From NCBI GenBank assembly GCA_035582835.1, contig JAYKAV010002297.1, forward strand, positions 268,664 through 332,663: DNA of 64,000 nt. Direction: 5' to 3'. This document shows, one piece after another, positions 1 through 20,600 of this stretch. The position numbers and the translations under genes were made by a program. The notes beneath the pieces are model-generated. The model made no database searches. It had not been told where the DNA came from and was given only the letters and a program-made list of their open reading frames with translations. Each line of letters opens with the position of its first letter. The first letter of the stretch is position 1. Source of the stretch: Phoebastria nigripes. Its lineage: Eukaryota > Chordata > Aves > Procellariiformes > Diomedeidae.

Positions 1-898
1 GGGAGAGACCCATGGGCAGGTGTGCCTTTTGGGCACTGGGCAGAATGGTAGGTGTCATAAGAGAGAGCTAGAGGGTGGGATAGGCTTATTTGGTCCAATA
101 ACTAAGGCACAGAGAAACACTTAGCTAACAAATGGCTGTTGTGGAATAAGCAGTCACTGCCACCCTGTTGTTTGTCATCACCCCGCTGGCAGCAGCGATT
201 TCCTCCTCCCCCACAGGACTGGCTGCAGGGATCACTGATTCACACCTCAGTGCAGAAGCTGATGGTTTGGCTTCAGAGGCTGGCAAACACGAGCCAGTGC
301 TAAGCCTGTCCTTTTCACTAAAGCATCTGGCTCCTGCTGGCAAGGGCTGTAGACTTCATCAGAGGGGCAGGAACAAGGAGTTGGCAGCCTTAGTCTTCCA
401 TAGCCGTTGGCTACACAAACCTGTGTCAGTGCTTTGAGGGGCAAGATAAAACCTACACAGATGTGGAGGAGGGAAAGAGCAAATGTGACTCATGCCATTA
501 TACAAAACGTCATTCTCATTGTTCAAGGTGACTTTAGAGAGGAACTAGCAATAATACAAAGAAACTGAGTGAGGACCAGTTCAGGCTACAGATCTCCTCA
601 AAAATCATGCTGAAAATTCAGGAGCGTCTCCCATGAGAACTCAGGGAAATTCTTACAGGGACATCTCAATGGAGCTGGGAAGTCGGATCCAGCTGTTCTG
701 ATTCTGTCCCTGGGATTTGTATGACATCGTGCCTGCACATCCTTTGCATAGTTCATGGATATGAACTCTCTCTTGTGCATTTTTGTAGTCCCTTTGTGTA
801 TATAACGTCACTTGTTGGAGAGTTCCCAGCACTGTATCAGTGACAAATCATGCCATGTTCTTCCTTTTAACCCACGTTTGTCCTTTGTCTTTTTGTAG

Positions 899-8099
<7,201 letters not shown>

Positions 8100-10783
8100 G
8101 AGCCCTCTACCCTCTTGACTTTTCCCCCTTGTGGCCCCTGAGCCTTGAAGAGATGTCCTGTTACCCAATACACCACGAGCAAGGGATCTGACAGCAGTAC
8201 CTTCCATTTTGTGCCAACTTGCTCCAAAAGTGCCACCCTCGAAGCTGTAATTTCAACTAACCTGAGAGGCTTCAAATCACCGGAGTCCCAATACAGTAAA
8301 AGAAACAAGGGGGAGGGAGGATACAGGAAACAGATGTTAACTGCAAGGCCCAGCTGCTGTTGCATCAACTCATACGCATGGTTGTTGTCATGCCCTTCCT
8401 GTGAGCTTTTCTCAGTTGTGCGTTCTCTGCTTAAGTGTAAAGCCACGGCTCACTGCCTTGAGTGTTTCATGTCTGGGGTTTTCTGTGCCAAACTTGTGGT
8501 TGCTGTGGAACACCTGGAGATCTCCTGCAGCTGGCAGAGGTTGTAGTGGGTTTGGGGAAAGCATCCTCTATCCAAACCAAAAAAGGATACAACAGCGCTG
8601 AATGGTGACGCAATGGCACATTCCCAAGTTGTGTTCCAGCTACAGTCCAGTCTTCAAAAGTCCTTGAATGCACAGCAGTTATGGGGGTGTTGGCAAGGCA
8701 ATAGAAAGACACTGGTCATACTGCATTGCTTGAAAGAGAGAAGAAAGGAAGCACAGAGGATGGGTGTAGATGCTATGAGGCATTCTGGGTTGCAGGGGGG
8801 GCTGTTTGGCTGGGGTTTTTGTTTTGTTTTCTTTTTCCTGTGCTTAAGTGCTAAAACTGAGTAAAGCCCTTTAAAATTCCTTCTGTTCTACAAAAGTAGG
8901 AATGTCCTTCATCATGAACTTGTGCGTGTCAAGTGGAACCAAGATGAAGTTTTAAAGGACCATGGTCATGAGAGAAACTTTCACCATGCCCTGAAAATGG
9001 ACAGCCACCCGCATAACTCAGAGGTTTACAATAGCCTCTGACATACCCTGTACAAACAACAACATAAAGGCGGAAGACTACATCGTGCCACAATCCGGAT
9101 GCCAGATACTGTCTGTATTTGAAGGGTTTAGAGCCCTTGTTCCTTTAACAAAATATGTGTATGATAGTGGTTTAAAGACAAACACTGTATTGACTCATTT
9201 TGTACACCTTGTGCATGAAAAATATTCCAGTTAAGTGTATTGTCAAAACATAGATGTAGGAAATAATTCATGTGTAAAGATGTGCATTAGTAACTTCAAC
9301 TTAGGGTTGCAAGGAGCTGTTTTAGCATGAATGCTATCCAAAAAAGGGGTGCCTATTTCCATAGAAATGGGTGTACTGGAGCATCAGCAAAGGAATGTGA
9401 AGGTGTTCTTCAGTCCGAGACTCTTCGTTTCAGTGAAGTGACTCTGAATCTGGCCCTGGATCCAAACATTGAGGTAAGCTTCCTGTCTTCGTAAGGGGAC
9501 AAACCAGAATCTGCATATACATACTCCTAACCTTTGAGATGTGCAGATTGAAATCAGAGGGCTTGGTTTGGGCCACCACCCTTGAAAAAAAAACATATGA
9601 GGAGAGGAGGTAGTGTGCTCTCCTAACCTGCCTTTCTGACATCTCTGATGCACAGAACTAAAACCCTTTTTTAGACAAATGCCAAAATTGTGTGTGGTGG
9701 TTGGTTAATGGGGCTGTGCTGTTGTGTTGGGAAGCTTGAGTCAGGGTCTGCTCCGAATTTCGTCTGCTAGGGATCCATCACACCACTGCCGTGTGGGCTT
9801 GGTGGGGATAACGAGGGTTACACTTCGGGTGCTCTGGTGCTGCGCACAGGCTTCTTTAGCTTGAACTAAGAGAATATTTGTGCTCTCTGAGGTTATTAGG
9901 CTCGCAGCTCTTGTCATTAAATAGCCACTGGGGAGGGATTCTGTCTAGCTTAGGACTGTGTTAGTGTCACACTGGTCTCTCTTTCTAGCTCAGTAAATTC
10001 AATGGGGTAGTTTTCTAGAGTCACAGGAAAGCTGATTAATTCAGGAGGTAAGCACTATCAGAACAATTTCTTACACTAGTATATTATTCACATATAATAG
10101 CAATTTTCATTTAAATATTCCAGCTTTCTCATTTTCAGAAGGGCTGAAGCTCCTCATTGTTTTCTTTAGCTCTTCTTTGCATAGGAGCACACTCTGAGTT
10201 TTTGCTGCCCTGCCTCTTACGTGTTACTGAGGACAGAATCTAACCTGTATACTGATGAGAGTTCTTAAAGAATACACAAGAACAAAAAGTTGCGAAGTTA
10301 ATGATCTTTGCCTAGCTGAAATTATTAANTCTTGGCTCTGGGGCAGCAGCTCTGGTGCTGCACAAATGCAGATAAGCTGCCAGGTTTTGATGTTAAAGGT
10401 AGCATTTCTAAAGAAGCTTTAAAAGCACGAGCAGCAAGAGATGATTATAAGTTTGTGGGGGTGAGGGGGGGAAAGGCAGGCTTTCCCCAGCCATGGTGAT
10501 AGCATGATTACTGCTCTGCAGCTTGTGCTGTGCAGTTATTTTATCATAGAATTTCAACTGAAATACTCTTACAGAATGGGAGTTGTAAAAAAATGAAGGC
10601 ACTAAACACATTACTGCTTCTGACCTATGGAATACGTGAGGAGATAATTCCGGTCAGGGGAAATGGTGAATTACTACTGAAATTCTCCAGTCTGCTGGGT
10701 ACAGTGCATTGAGATAAATACTGTGCAGCACTAGCAGTTGGTTTTAAGTAAGATTTCTTCCAGTGTCTCCAGTGTAAAATGCT

Positions 10784-10878
10784 TTGTTGTGGGTTTTTTT
10801 GTGTTGGGTTTTGTTTGGTTGGTTGGTTTTTGGGGGGTTTTTTGGTTTTTTGTTGTTGTTTTTTTTTTTTTAAAACCC
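10784..10878. repeat. T/G low-complexity tract
   Basis: The + strand has TTGGTTGGTTGG blocks, G6 and T runs up to 13, ending in AAAACCCCCC. It is similar in composition to the tracts at about 24.6 and 36.1 kb. It lies downstream of ALK. Confidence 0.8.
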
Positions 10879-13113
10879 CCCCTCTTAACTCTTGGAATTC
10901 AGAGGAATTCAGAAATCTAGTTTGGGCTTATTTTTAATGTAAAAACCATAACATCTCTGAGCTCTTCCACAGAAAGCCTTTAGTTTGGTACCCCTGTGTG
11001 CTGTCCAAGCACAGTACCCCAGTTTGCAAAAATTGTTTTGTAAACAGTGATGCTAATCAAATCTTGCCACTCAGAAACAAGGGTTGGCATTTGCCTGTCT
11101 GCTTTCTTGAAAANAAATAATATCATCAATGATAAATGATTTCCATGAATTAATTGCCTGGACCAAAGGGTGCTCTGCTGCTTGTGTGCAGGCTGCATCG
11201 AAGACAGTTTCCTGGTCATTCTGCAATTGCATTGCTTAACTTCAAGCGTTTGTCCTGTTGCCAAAGCATTGCCGGGATTTCAGTGAAAATGCAAGATTTT
11301 ATTTGTATCACTGAGATGATGTGAAGAAAGCTTTCCTTAATGATACCTGTTTCCTCTGTCACTAAAGTAATAATTCACACTCCACTACACCATCTCAAAT
11401 TCGCTGAAGGGCTGACAGAAACGATGTAACATTTAACCAGTAAGCATGTGAGAGCTGCAGCTGCCACGCAGGTTTGCCCTGGGTGGGAGAATTACTAGCA
11501 GCAGTTTGTTCAGTGAGGTAGGAAAGAAGCTTCTGAAGGGCTTTCCCAGGGACAGTCCAAGTAAGGCAGAGGGAAACAACAGAAACTCGGCTTTGTGTGC
11601 TGGGGTAAAGCTAACAGACTGCAGTTCAGAGGTTATAGACTCTGTGTGTGTGTGTGTAAAGAGCTGAGTAATTCACTTGACACAGTTGTAAGGAGACTGT
11701 GGCTTAAATTCTGTACAAGGTACGTCATAGAATTTATTTTAGCATTTCTCTTACATCTGGAAGTGTTCATGTTTCTTCTGTCCCAATTTCTAGCAGTTTC
11801 ATTCTAGAACTGCTAGAACACCATTAGCAAGAGCATTTTGTCCAGTCATGAACTAGGAATTTTTAATTTCTGTGTCTAGAAAGATTCACCTGTTCAGTTC
11901 TCAGAGCTGCAGGGAACAGAAGGGGCTTAAGTCACCATGAGCTCACCAGATCAAAGCACCCTTGCATGTGTAAATCCCAAATTCCCTTATTAAACCCCTC
12001 CACGCTAGGCTTACAGTGTTGTAGGAGAAAAAAAATTCAAGTTATTTTAACCCTCTTACCCATTTTTGTCTATGACTTGTTTTTTTAAAATATAGTTTAT
12101 TGAGACAATGTAAATTTTTTTAAGGAACTTGTTTTTAAGACTGTTAATCTTTTTCAGTGGCAATATTTACATTCTGGTCTTCTGTGTCTTCCTCACTCTA
12201 CAGTGGAAAAGCGGGAAGCAGTATGATCTACAGGATGTAAAGCACAACTGGGAAAATCCTGTGCTACCACTCTCATACTCTGAAAATGGCTTATTTCTAT
12301 GTGGACGTTACCTGTTTCCTATAGNTGTTAGGTAGGTTTCTGATTCTGTAAGCTGCTGAAGGTAAACTAGCTTGGGATGCCTGTTTATCTGCCGTTCCAG
12401 TTGTCTTTTCATCTTCCTTTTCGCTACTGAACCTTGTTTCTCCATCATGTGCCTGGAAACAAGCAAGGCAAGAAGTTTGGGTGGTTCTGCTTCCTCGAGC
12501 AGCAGTGGAAGGAGTGGTGTGGGGAGAGGGGCTTTGCTGTAGTGAGGGGAGGTACAGGTGCCACAGGCTGAAAGTGCAAGGGCTGCATTAATTCAGCTGA
12601 GTCAGCCTTTNACAGTGGTGTAGTATCACGGGTCCACTGGCTTCCCTCCCCCTGTGTTCACAAGAGGACACGGGCTCAGCGTGAGAGCAGCTGCAGCACC
12701 GCTGGGCGCAGTCGTGTTTACGCTGCATGATGTAAGAGGTCTGAAATAGGCTACAAAGGATTTAACTTTGCATGTCTGCTCCTATCTTCTGGGTGACAAG
12801 AACCTTGTCATAGGAATAGCATAAAACAGCCTTTCACAGCAGCAAAGACATCACCGTTTGTCCATCCCAAAGTTAAACCTATCACAGGAAAATGTCCGAA
12901 TTGTCTGCATCTGGCTTCTTTTAGTAACAAGCTTCATTATAGGAGTGTCTGTCTCATGTACAGCAGTTTATGCAACATTGTTTATAGAGGAAGGGCCTGT
13001 GCACTTCAGGGATACTATGAAGAAAAATACTAATATATGGTCATTGAGTATTTTGTATTGAATAGTGTATTTGTATTGTAAACAAGTGTAGTGAACCACA
13101 AGGCATGAAGACA

Positions 13114-13157
13114 AATAAAATGACTGTAGCTGGCTTTCTCTGTGTTGGGGTGTGTAA
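13114..13157 (+). terminator. Candidate poly(A) site, + strand
   Basis: AATAAA at 13114-13119 is followed about 20-40 nt later by a T/GT-rich element (TGTGTTGGGGTGTGT, about 13140-13154), the usual arrangement of a vertebrate cleavage/polyadenylation site. It could end a distal 3' UTR of ALK, 5 kb beyond the stop codon, or an unannotated transcript. Nothing in the sequence distinguishes these. Confidence 0.4.
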
Positions 13158-13159
13158 TG

Positions 13160-14540
13160 ATTGGATCAATGTCAGAGGGAGGTCTCTGGACATCAATTTT
13201 TACTTGGTAAAGTTACAGAAGTATTAAGGTACACCGATGCACAAAGGAGCAGGTGTGGTGTTAAACTGAGACAGCCACCTTTCTGGCTAGCCGCAGTGTG
13301 TTTAAGACTTGTTTGCACTGCAAATGTCATACCTCCAAGTTTCTTACAGAGAAAGGAGCCATTCCTTCTATTACAAACCACCAAGGTTGGCTTTTACCCA
13401 CAGAAAACTGGCCAGTATAAAAAGAGAACAAAGTATACAGTTGAAGAGAGCATTTGGGTGTTTTCATTCCTAAATGTTTATATCCTAAGACAGCATTTTT
13501 CTTTGAGTCTGGACATGGACTTTGAGTAGGTTTAATTATAAGCTGTATTTTAACACAGTGGAGTGCCAGCATTGAATCCTGTGACAAACATAGGAAGAGG
13601 TAGATCTTACCCTGAAATGCTCACTTTTTTCCCCTCTCTGTACCACTCCTATGCCATAGGTAGCTGCTTTCTCAAGAAATGGTCCTTGAAATTAGGACTG
13701 ACTTACCTATAACCTCATTCTCCTCCACTTGCTTATCCACATGCTCATTCTCCTGCAGGACAGTGCTGTGGTTCAGTTAACAATACTTTTTTCCTCAGGT
13801 GTCCAGCAGGCACCTCTCCTCTCCCTCCATTTCCCCCACACTTTGGTTCCTCCCTATCTTAACTGAAAAGGGAGCTCTCCTGTGCTCTTCTAGTAGAGCC
13901 AGTCACCGGACAGCCACCACATACTGGTTTGGATCTGGCGCTGGCTGGCAATCTTTGCTCTAATTTCCATTTTTTCCAGAGCTGTCTATCTGCAGCAAGG
14001 CAGGAAAAAGGATGCAGGTGGGTACTCTACTATGTGGATTTCATGGACAGTTTCAGTTTCCACCTGGTGTTTGACAAGACTTCTGCAAAATTTGAACTCT
14101 GGAAAAGCCATGATGTAAATGCTGGACTTGCCATCTATGCAACACTGTCACAGGTAACAGAGCTAACTTGTCAGAGAAACTAGGTTACATTCTGCAAATT
14201 TGCAGTGCCAATTTTGGTTCCTTGCGCCTCAGATCTTGCTAGATAGCAACACTTTAAAAGCACAGGCTCCCTGCCCAGAAAACCATTACCGTCAACATCT
14301 GCAAAACAATCACTGAATCCAACTGGACTGAACTCACTAGAAATGAATTCCCCATCCTGGGACACTTCAGGAACGTTATTCTTCTTCCTGTCACACCTGT
14401 GACCTCTCCTTTCCAGCCAGGGTCCAACAAAGCTTGAAAGATTTCATTGCTGAGAGCACTGAAGAAGTACATTTTCTGAAACTGGACCCTAGAGACATGC
14501 TGTGGAACAAGGACAAGCCTCAAAGTCCACACAGGCACCA
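13160..14540. other. Intergenic gap between convergent ALK and CLIP4
   Basis: About 1.4 kb between the candidate ALK-side and CLIP4-side poly(A) signals. Short open frames are present on both strands without recognisable similarity. No repeat or RNA gene was recognised. Confidence 0.5.
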
Positions 14541-14562
14541 CAGAATTGCTGGGGACCATCTG

Positions 14563-14572
14563 TTTATTTATT
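14563..14572 (-). terminator. Candidate CLIP4 poly(A) signal (tandem AATAAA)
   Basis: On the - strand this reads as overlapping AATAAATAAA. Downstream on that strand (about 14524-14541) is a GT-rich stretch (TGTGGTGCCTGTGTGG), a good downstream element. This would give CLIP4 a 3' UTR of about 2.75 kb. Other - strand AATAAA hexamers lie at 16412-16417 and 16624-16629 with weaker downstream elements, so alternative ends are possible. Confidence 0.45.
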
Positions 14573-17130
14573 TATAAAACAGATAATATTTTCTTTATAT
14601 GGTTTATAGGGACTTTGAGGATCATTTGTCTTTTTTCTAACCAATCTGGGGCTGTGATTGTACAGACCTCAGCACAGCACCTAATTTCAAACTTCACTGC
14701 CAGTTATTTTCAGAATTTTTTTTATGACACAAAGTGTCCTCCTACAAGAGTTGGAAAAAAGGATTATGGTAACTTACCTTGGCTTTAGGGAAGCACAAAT
14801 CCCTTCACATCACCAACTTGAAGACAGCCATCAGTAATCCTTTCTGGAATNGAGGGACTGATTTATTTCTGTTTCAGGCCACACAAATTTTCAGTGCTTC
14901 TTGCTTCCTCGCAGAAGATTCTCAGTGCTACCAAAACAGCTCCGTACTGATAACAGTCCTGACTTGCTCCTCTAACCTACAGTGCTCTAGCTGATTATAG
15001 CCAGAGCTTTCAGGAGAAGTGTGCAGCTAGCTGAAGCTGAAATGGAACGGAAAGCACACTCCACCAATGCTCAGATAATGTCTACCCATCAGACAGGATT
15101 CAGTGAAGTCCTGCAGTCTTTGCTAGCCCAGGCCACTGAGACCCCACTTCCAGCTGAACTGGGTGTAGCTACAGAGCCTGTGGAAGGTGCAGCCTGACAC
15201 CCTTGGAGAAAAAAAGAGTTACCAGTGAATCAGAAAACTCTTGGAAAGAGGTTATTCCCAAATATTCCTTCATCTGTGCAAGATATGCCACACAGAAATG
15301 GTGTGACTATAACAAACTGCCTGAGCTTGCTGCCTTATCCACACACTTATTCCCCTACGTACCTCCTGAAGAACTCCAGCTACCCGTCAGATAAAGCAGT
15401 TGCATCCATTCCATCTTGTCAGGCAGGAAAAAACCAGCATTTCTGATAATGAGTGTTTCATCACAGAAACTAAACTGCCCACCCAGGAGCACAGGGCTGG
15501 GACAAACCAGTGAAACATGTTGTACACAAACGCTTTGTTTGACAACTGGCAGTTCCGTACTGAATAGCTAGAAGGTATAAAAACTTCTGGTTTATGTACT
15601 ACAGTTGNTGTTCCATGCTGCATCCTGTTTGCCTAATTTGTACATAAGAACAGAAGTAGAGGATGTACATTCTGTAACAACCTAATGAAAATTTTTTGCC
15701 ATACTATTCACCAGGGTTTCGTTTTACTAATACCAGCAAGAAACAGATATTGGACAAAGTAAAGTTCAGTACATTGCTGAATATCTGCATCTTCAAATAT
15801 AAAGCATTACATTTTTTTACATTCAAAAGTTACAGCTTTTATATTCAATTAAAAATTTCCATAAGTTAGACTACAATATGCATTATTTTAAATACAGCTC
15901 TGGAAAAATAGCTACAGCAATATTTAGAAGACAATGACAGCAGCAGAATTCTGTCTAAAAATAGGATATTATGATATAATTTCAAGTGTCACTTCTTCAA
16001 GTAGTTAAGAGCAAGGAGATCGTTTAAGAATAAAATGACTGTTCTGGAACACAAAACCATCCTGATAAGATAATGTTTACATATGCTGAGCAATTAAAAT
16101 ACATTATATGTTTAAAACATGGACAAAATATTAGCTGTTTTAAAAGGCTGATATGCAAATAATGTCACATCAAGGTGTGTTACAATGCTGTACCTAAAAC
16201 TATCCTTAATTTATCATAAGACTCTTACAAGAAATTTATAGTGGAAGCAGTTCCGAAGGAAACAAAAAGAAACATGTATCACAAACAAATAATNTTAACA
16301 GCTTGCTTGAAAACCCCGCATATAATCCATACCACTGGCAGGAATTACCATGCTGTATTTATACAGACTTAATATTTATGATGAGGCTATTATGTATAGT
16401 TCCACTCTGGGTTTATTTGCATTTAAAAACTGTAATACTCATAGCCTGCAGCACACCAAACAAAAAAGTCTTTAAAAATGAGGGAAGGCGCTCCAGGAGA
16501 GTGCAAAGTGCATTATTTTAAAGAGTGCTTCTTATACGTAGCTCTTTCTACAAATGCATACAACAAAAAGTGCTTTTTACTATACAGCCTGACATGCAGC
16601 ATTTTTGTGCTTTTTAAAGGCTTTTTATTCAATTGCTGCCGTTCACTAGGATAGCCGCAAATACTTATATTTATCAGCCCTTTTGCGTTCTGGAGGGGAG
16701 AAGAGGAGGGGGAAAGAAGAGGAGGGATCTGAATGATAAAATGTAAAAATACTTCACAACTGCTTGAAAAAGGGGTCTTTTTTTTTTTTGCTCTCTTATT
16801 GCTAGCAGCTGGTATTGGAATTGACAAAGTGCCTGGTAACCAGACTAATGTCACTCATTAACCACCTCCTCTGTCAAAAGCAGGCAATGCGCAAAGCATT
16901 ATCAGTTCATTACTACATGGAGGAAAAACATTTAAATACTGCATGAATCACAAAGCAACTTTAGAGAACGTTGGAGATACTTGCGTTCTCTAACTGGAAT
17001 ATTATTCAAATAATACAGCATCTCAAACCCAAGATGCTTTTGCAATAACCTTCCCAGGCAAGGGCTGTTTCACTAAGAGAAACAGAACAGTGCTTTCACT
17101 TCTTAATGCAACTGAACTTTTTTCATCTAT

Positions 17131-17211
17131 GTATATATAGATTTTTTATATATATATTAAAATATATATTATCTATACACACACATACATATATACTTTA
17201 TATATATGTAA
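17131..17211. repeat. AT-rich dinucleotide/palindromic low-complexity tract
   Basis: TATATA blocks alternate with ATATAT and a short CA run (ACACACACATACATATATAC). The TA runs are self-complementary, so the CLIP4 transcript could fold back here. It lies about 100-190 nt downstream of the CLIP4 stop codon. Confidence 0.7.
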
Positions 17212-17315
17212 AATGCAAATGCAGATTTAATAATTTAAAAATAAGTTTGCATTCTAGATGGGGTCCTGTGTGCTTCAAATAATACTTATTTCCTACTGTA
17301 CGAGCACATTTTGGC

Positions 17316-17637
17316 TCAGCAAATATCATCTACAAGTTTTGCCCCGTTAATTCCACGATAGGTTACTCTGCTAGGTCGAACTAAGACCCCGTGGTTCAGC
17401 TTACAGGTGAAGTAGCGCTTTTCCCCCACAGAGCCATCGTTCTTTCCCTTGGCACTTCTGAGTTCAAGTCCGAGCCATATCCCCGGTGCAAAGTCTGTAG
17501 GACCAATGTACCTGATTATCCCCATTTCATTGGAGCTGGTCAGAAGAACCTGAGAGCCTTCATGCAGCTTCACTGGTCCCTCAGCATTAGCTGTAGTGGT
17601 ATTACTCCAGCTGCGCCGTAACACAGAGCTCTTGGAT
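17316..17637 (-). CDS. CLIP4: CLIP4 last coding exon: CAP-Gly 3 and stop
   Basis: The - strand acceptor is TTTTTTCCTAACTAG. The exon opens [20 protein letters not shown], then carries the third CAP-Gly domain ([16 protein letters not shown] ... [15 protein letters not shown] ... RPSRVTYRG). It ends KLVDDIC with TGA at 17318-17316. The frame begins upstream of the first Met in the exon because it is spliced from exon 14. Confidence 0.96.
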
Positions 17638-20600
17638 CTAGTTAGGAAAAAAAAAAGGTCTTGTTTCTACAAAACACCCAGGGCAAATCTGTAATTCAGT
17701 GAAGCACATGGAAAAAACCTCAACTCACTCCCTTTTAAAAAAAAAATTGGTTTTGATCTCATGTCACTAGCAAAACATGTAATGACATTAATAGGCTAGT
17801 ACACATGGCAGTCTGAATCAATTTCCTTTCACCTGATGGTAGGATCTACAATATTTGCCATAGGTGATAGTATTGGTAAATTAAGCAGTACAAAGCATTT
17901 TATTTGGGGGTTGAAAACAACTTTTAACAAAAAGTGAAGTCCTTTAACAAGACCCCCTGAACTTCACCCAGCTGTGTGAAAATACAAGAATTTGGAGAAT
18001 ATGCAGTGATGAATGATTGGAAAACAATTTTAATGCCAATCTGAATCCAAGGACTGTACTCCTGGATACCCACGGAAAAATAGTCTACTACTGGTCCATT
18101 TTGGAAGAAAAAATGAACATGTAAAGGTCTAGATGTTATACATGCATAAAGATTTTCTTTTGAACAAGAAACATAAAGCTAACAGCCAGCCCACCCAAAC
18201 ATTTTAAACTCAAGACACTCACCTAACAAAGGAGTTTCTTCTGTTTATCTCCTTCTGAGAAGCTGCAGAAGTGGTGCTTAGACTGCGTCTAAAACCTAAG
18301 TGGAAAGGTTAATAAGCTGTGTAGGACTTCTTAAAAAAAACAAACCAACCAAACATTATGAACTGATATTCTTTGTGTTTTCTTCTATACTGCTTCCACT
18401 ATGTTTGCTACACATTCTCCCCTTCAATTTGGAAGTGATGAAACTTCTCATGAAAGTAAGTGTCCATAACATGTTCAAATTTTCAGAGAGGACAGAAATG
18501 AAATTAAACAAACCAAACACGGGTAATTTGAAGCAGCCTTTTCACAAAAAGCTTAGGTACAGAAAAAGAAAAATAACTACTTCAAGTATCTCACAGAAGT
18601 TTTAGCAATTTCATATGGACCCCTCCCTCCACTGATCCCTTCATCAATGTCAATTTAGATTAAGGAGCAGGTTCAATTTATGGTTAACTCTGATTAGAAT
18701 GCAATACAGTAATAAGGGAAGAGTATCAACAATCTTAACTCTGATGTAATTATTTCTGCCAGTATAGGGTTAATAACAACATAGTACTCCACAGTTACTG
18801 CTGCAGGCTACATTTTTAGGAAGGGACCAGCCAGACTATTGGTTGGCATTTGGGTTCCTTCAAAATCTATTGTGCTCTCGGAGAAGGGGGCTGTAGGTTC
18901 TGGTTGTAGAATGGTAGCCTGCGGTAGGCTACCTAAGCCAACTCACAGTGTCTTATGCTCCTACCTGGAAAAGTGTGATTTATTTTACTCGACGAAGTCT
19001 CTGCGAGAGAATCCAGAGAACCTGTTAGTCTGAAAAGCAATAACACAATGAAGAAGTCATTTCAACTCAACTCTGAGCAAACCTACTGCTGGAGTCTTCT
19101 TGTCAAATGTTATTAAGTTCTGATTCTTTCCCTTCTCCATCCACCCCCAAGAGACACTAACATTTCAGTTGTAATCAGGNTGATATATAAGAGGTGCCTG
19201 GAGCAAACTAGTTTATTCAAGTTACTTGCCTTTTACTCAGCAAGAGAGCATGTATAATTTTGAGGCAAGTTCTTTAACAGTTTGGCTGAGCTAGGATGTT
19301 CAGGGAAAGAAAAGCAAGAACGTATCTGGCAGAGTAAGTAGATACAAATACAGGAGGAAAGAGCACAGTATTCCTCGGATGGTCTTCCTGAAACCTAACG
19401 AAGAGACTACAAACAAAGTGGTGGATGCTTTGGTTCCTCTGTGCAGTTAGCTGGAATGAGAGTAGCATTTCCAGTCACATCCAAGGGCAACTTCCTTTTA
19501 TAACCAAATTTAGCTCAGCGCATCAGGACTGGGTCATGAAAGTAAAGTTTAATGAACACAGACTGTATCAGAAATGGAGACCCTGGAATGAAAATACTTG
19601 AAGTGGCTGCAAGAGAAACAGGGGGAGCTGCATTTGCAATTTATACTCTGCTTTCAAAAAGCTGATCTAAAACCCACCAGGTTTTTAATGGAGGTTATAA
19701 ACTTCCATTAGCAGAAGAAAACATTTATTTCTTCCATATCTGCTGCAAAACTTTGTTTCCCACTGGAAACATATCAAGAAAGTGTTTGGCAACACAAACA
19801 TTACAACAGCTTCAGTGCTTACCTCTGTACACGAGATGGTGGTGCAAATATACCGTATCTGGGAAGGCAACTGAAGTAATGAACGCCTCCCACGGAACCA
19901 TCATTCTTCCCGTGAGGCTTGTCCAATTCAATTCCACACCAGAATCCTACATTTCAAAACAGTAAAATCATGGTATGTGAACAAAACACCACAGGCTTTT
20001 CTTCATCTAGACACTTGGTACAGTTGGCATTTACCCACATCAAGGAAAACAGTTTCTAGTTAGAAACTGTCTAGATATAGTTATTTTATAAAATATGTAT
20101 TTATTATTATTATCTATGTAACTATGCAGAAATTTGTATCATAATAAATCTGAAGAGAATTATCTCAGCATTTTTATATGCTTTCAAGAAAATTATTGAC
20201 ATTTTAATTAATATAGAAAAGGTAAAAACCCTTGATATATATACTAAAGCTGAACAGAATGTTACTGAATATAACAGTGGCTATTTGACAAAAAGGAGAC
20301 AGGAAAGAAGAGCAGTGGTGGTTCAAGTTTCCCTCTTTAGTCCTCTGACCACATGGTTCATGCCTCATCTGAGATCATCAACAGTAAAATTAAAGTTTTG
20401 ATTTTAATTCATTCCTTCTCTCCATCTAGCAAGTTATAATTAATACAAATTGCAAGGCTGGTTGTATGATATTGAGAGAAGAGTGTAAGAATCAGAACTG
20501 GCCAGCAATTCATCTCGTACAGAACACTGAATAGGCATCAAGATGTTAATAAGCTTGATCATTCATAACCTGTGATAAATGTGAGCTAATTATGTAAAGG

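Larger units (their letters stand above)
8100..13160 (+). other. ALK 3' UTR and downstream non-coding DNA
   Basis: Sequence after the ALK stop has no long convincing open frame. The part up to about 9.3 kb looks UTR-like, becoming AT-rich with repeated TGTA/ATTTG words. No strong AATAAA was seen close to the stop; AGTAAA near 8860 and ATTAAA near 9917 are weak options. A TG repeat lies near 11643-11656 and a T/G-rich tract at about 10790-10872. The true 3' end is unresolved and may be the site at 13114. Confidence 0.45.
14545..17315 (-). other. CLIP4: Probable CLIP4 3' UTR
   Basis: This stretch immediately follows the CLIP4 stop codon on the - strand. Between about 15.7 and 17.3 kb it is strongly AT-rich with no coding potential, and it ends at the candidate poly(A) signal near 14563. 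It includes a TA-rich self-complementary stretch at about 17131-17211. The extent is inferred; transcript data are needed to fix it. Confidence 0.45.
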
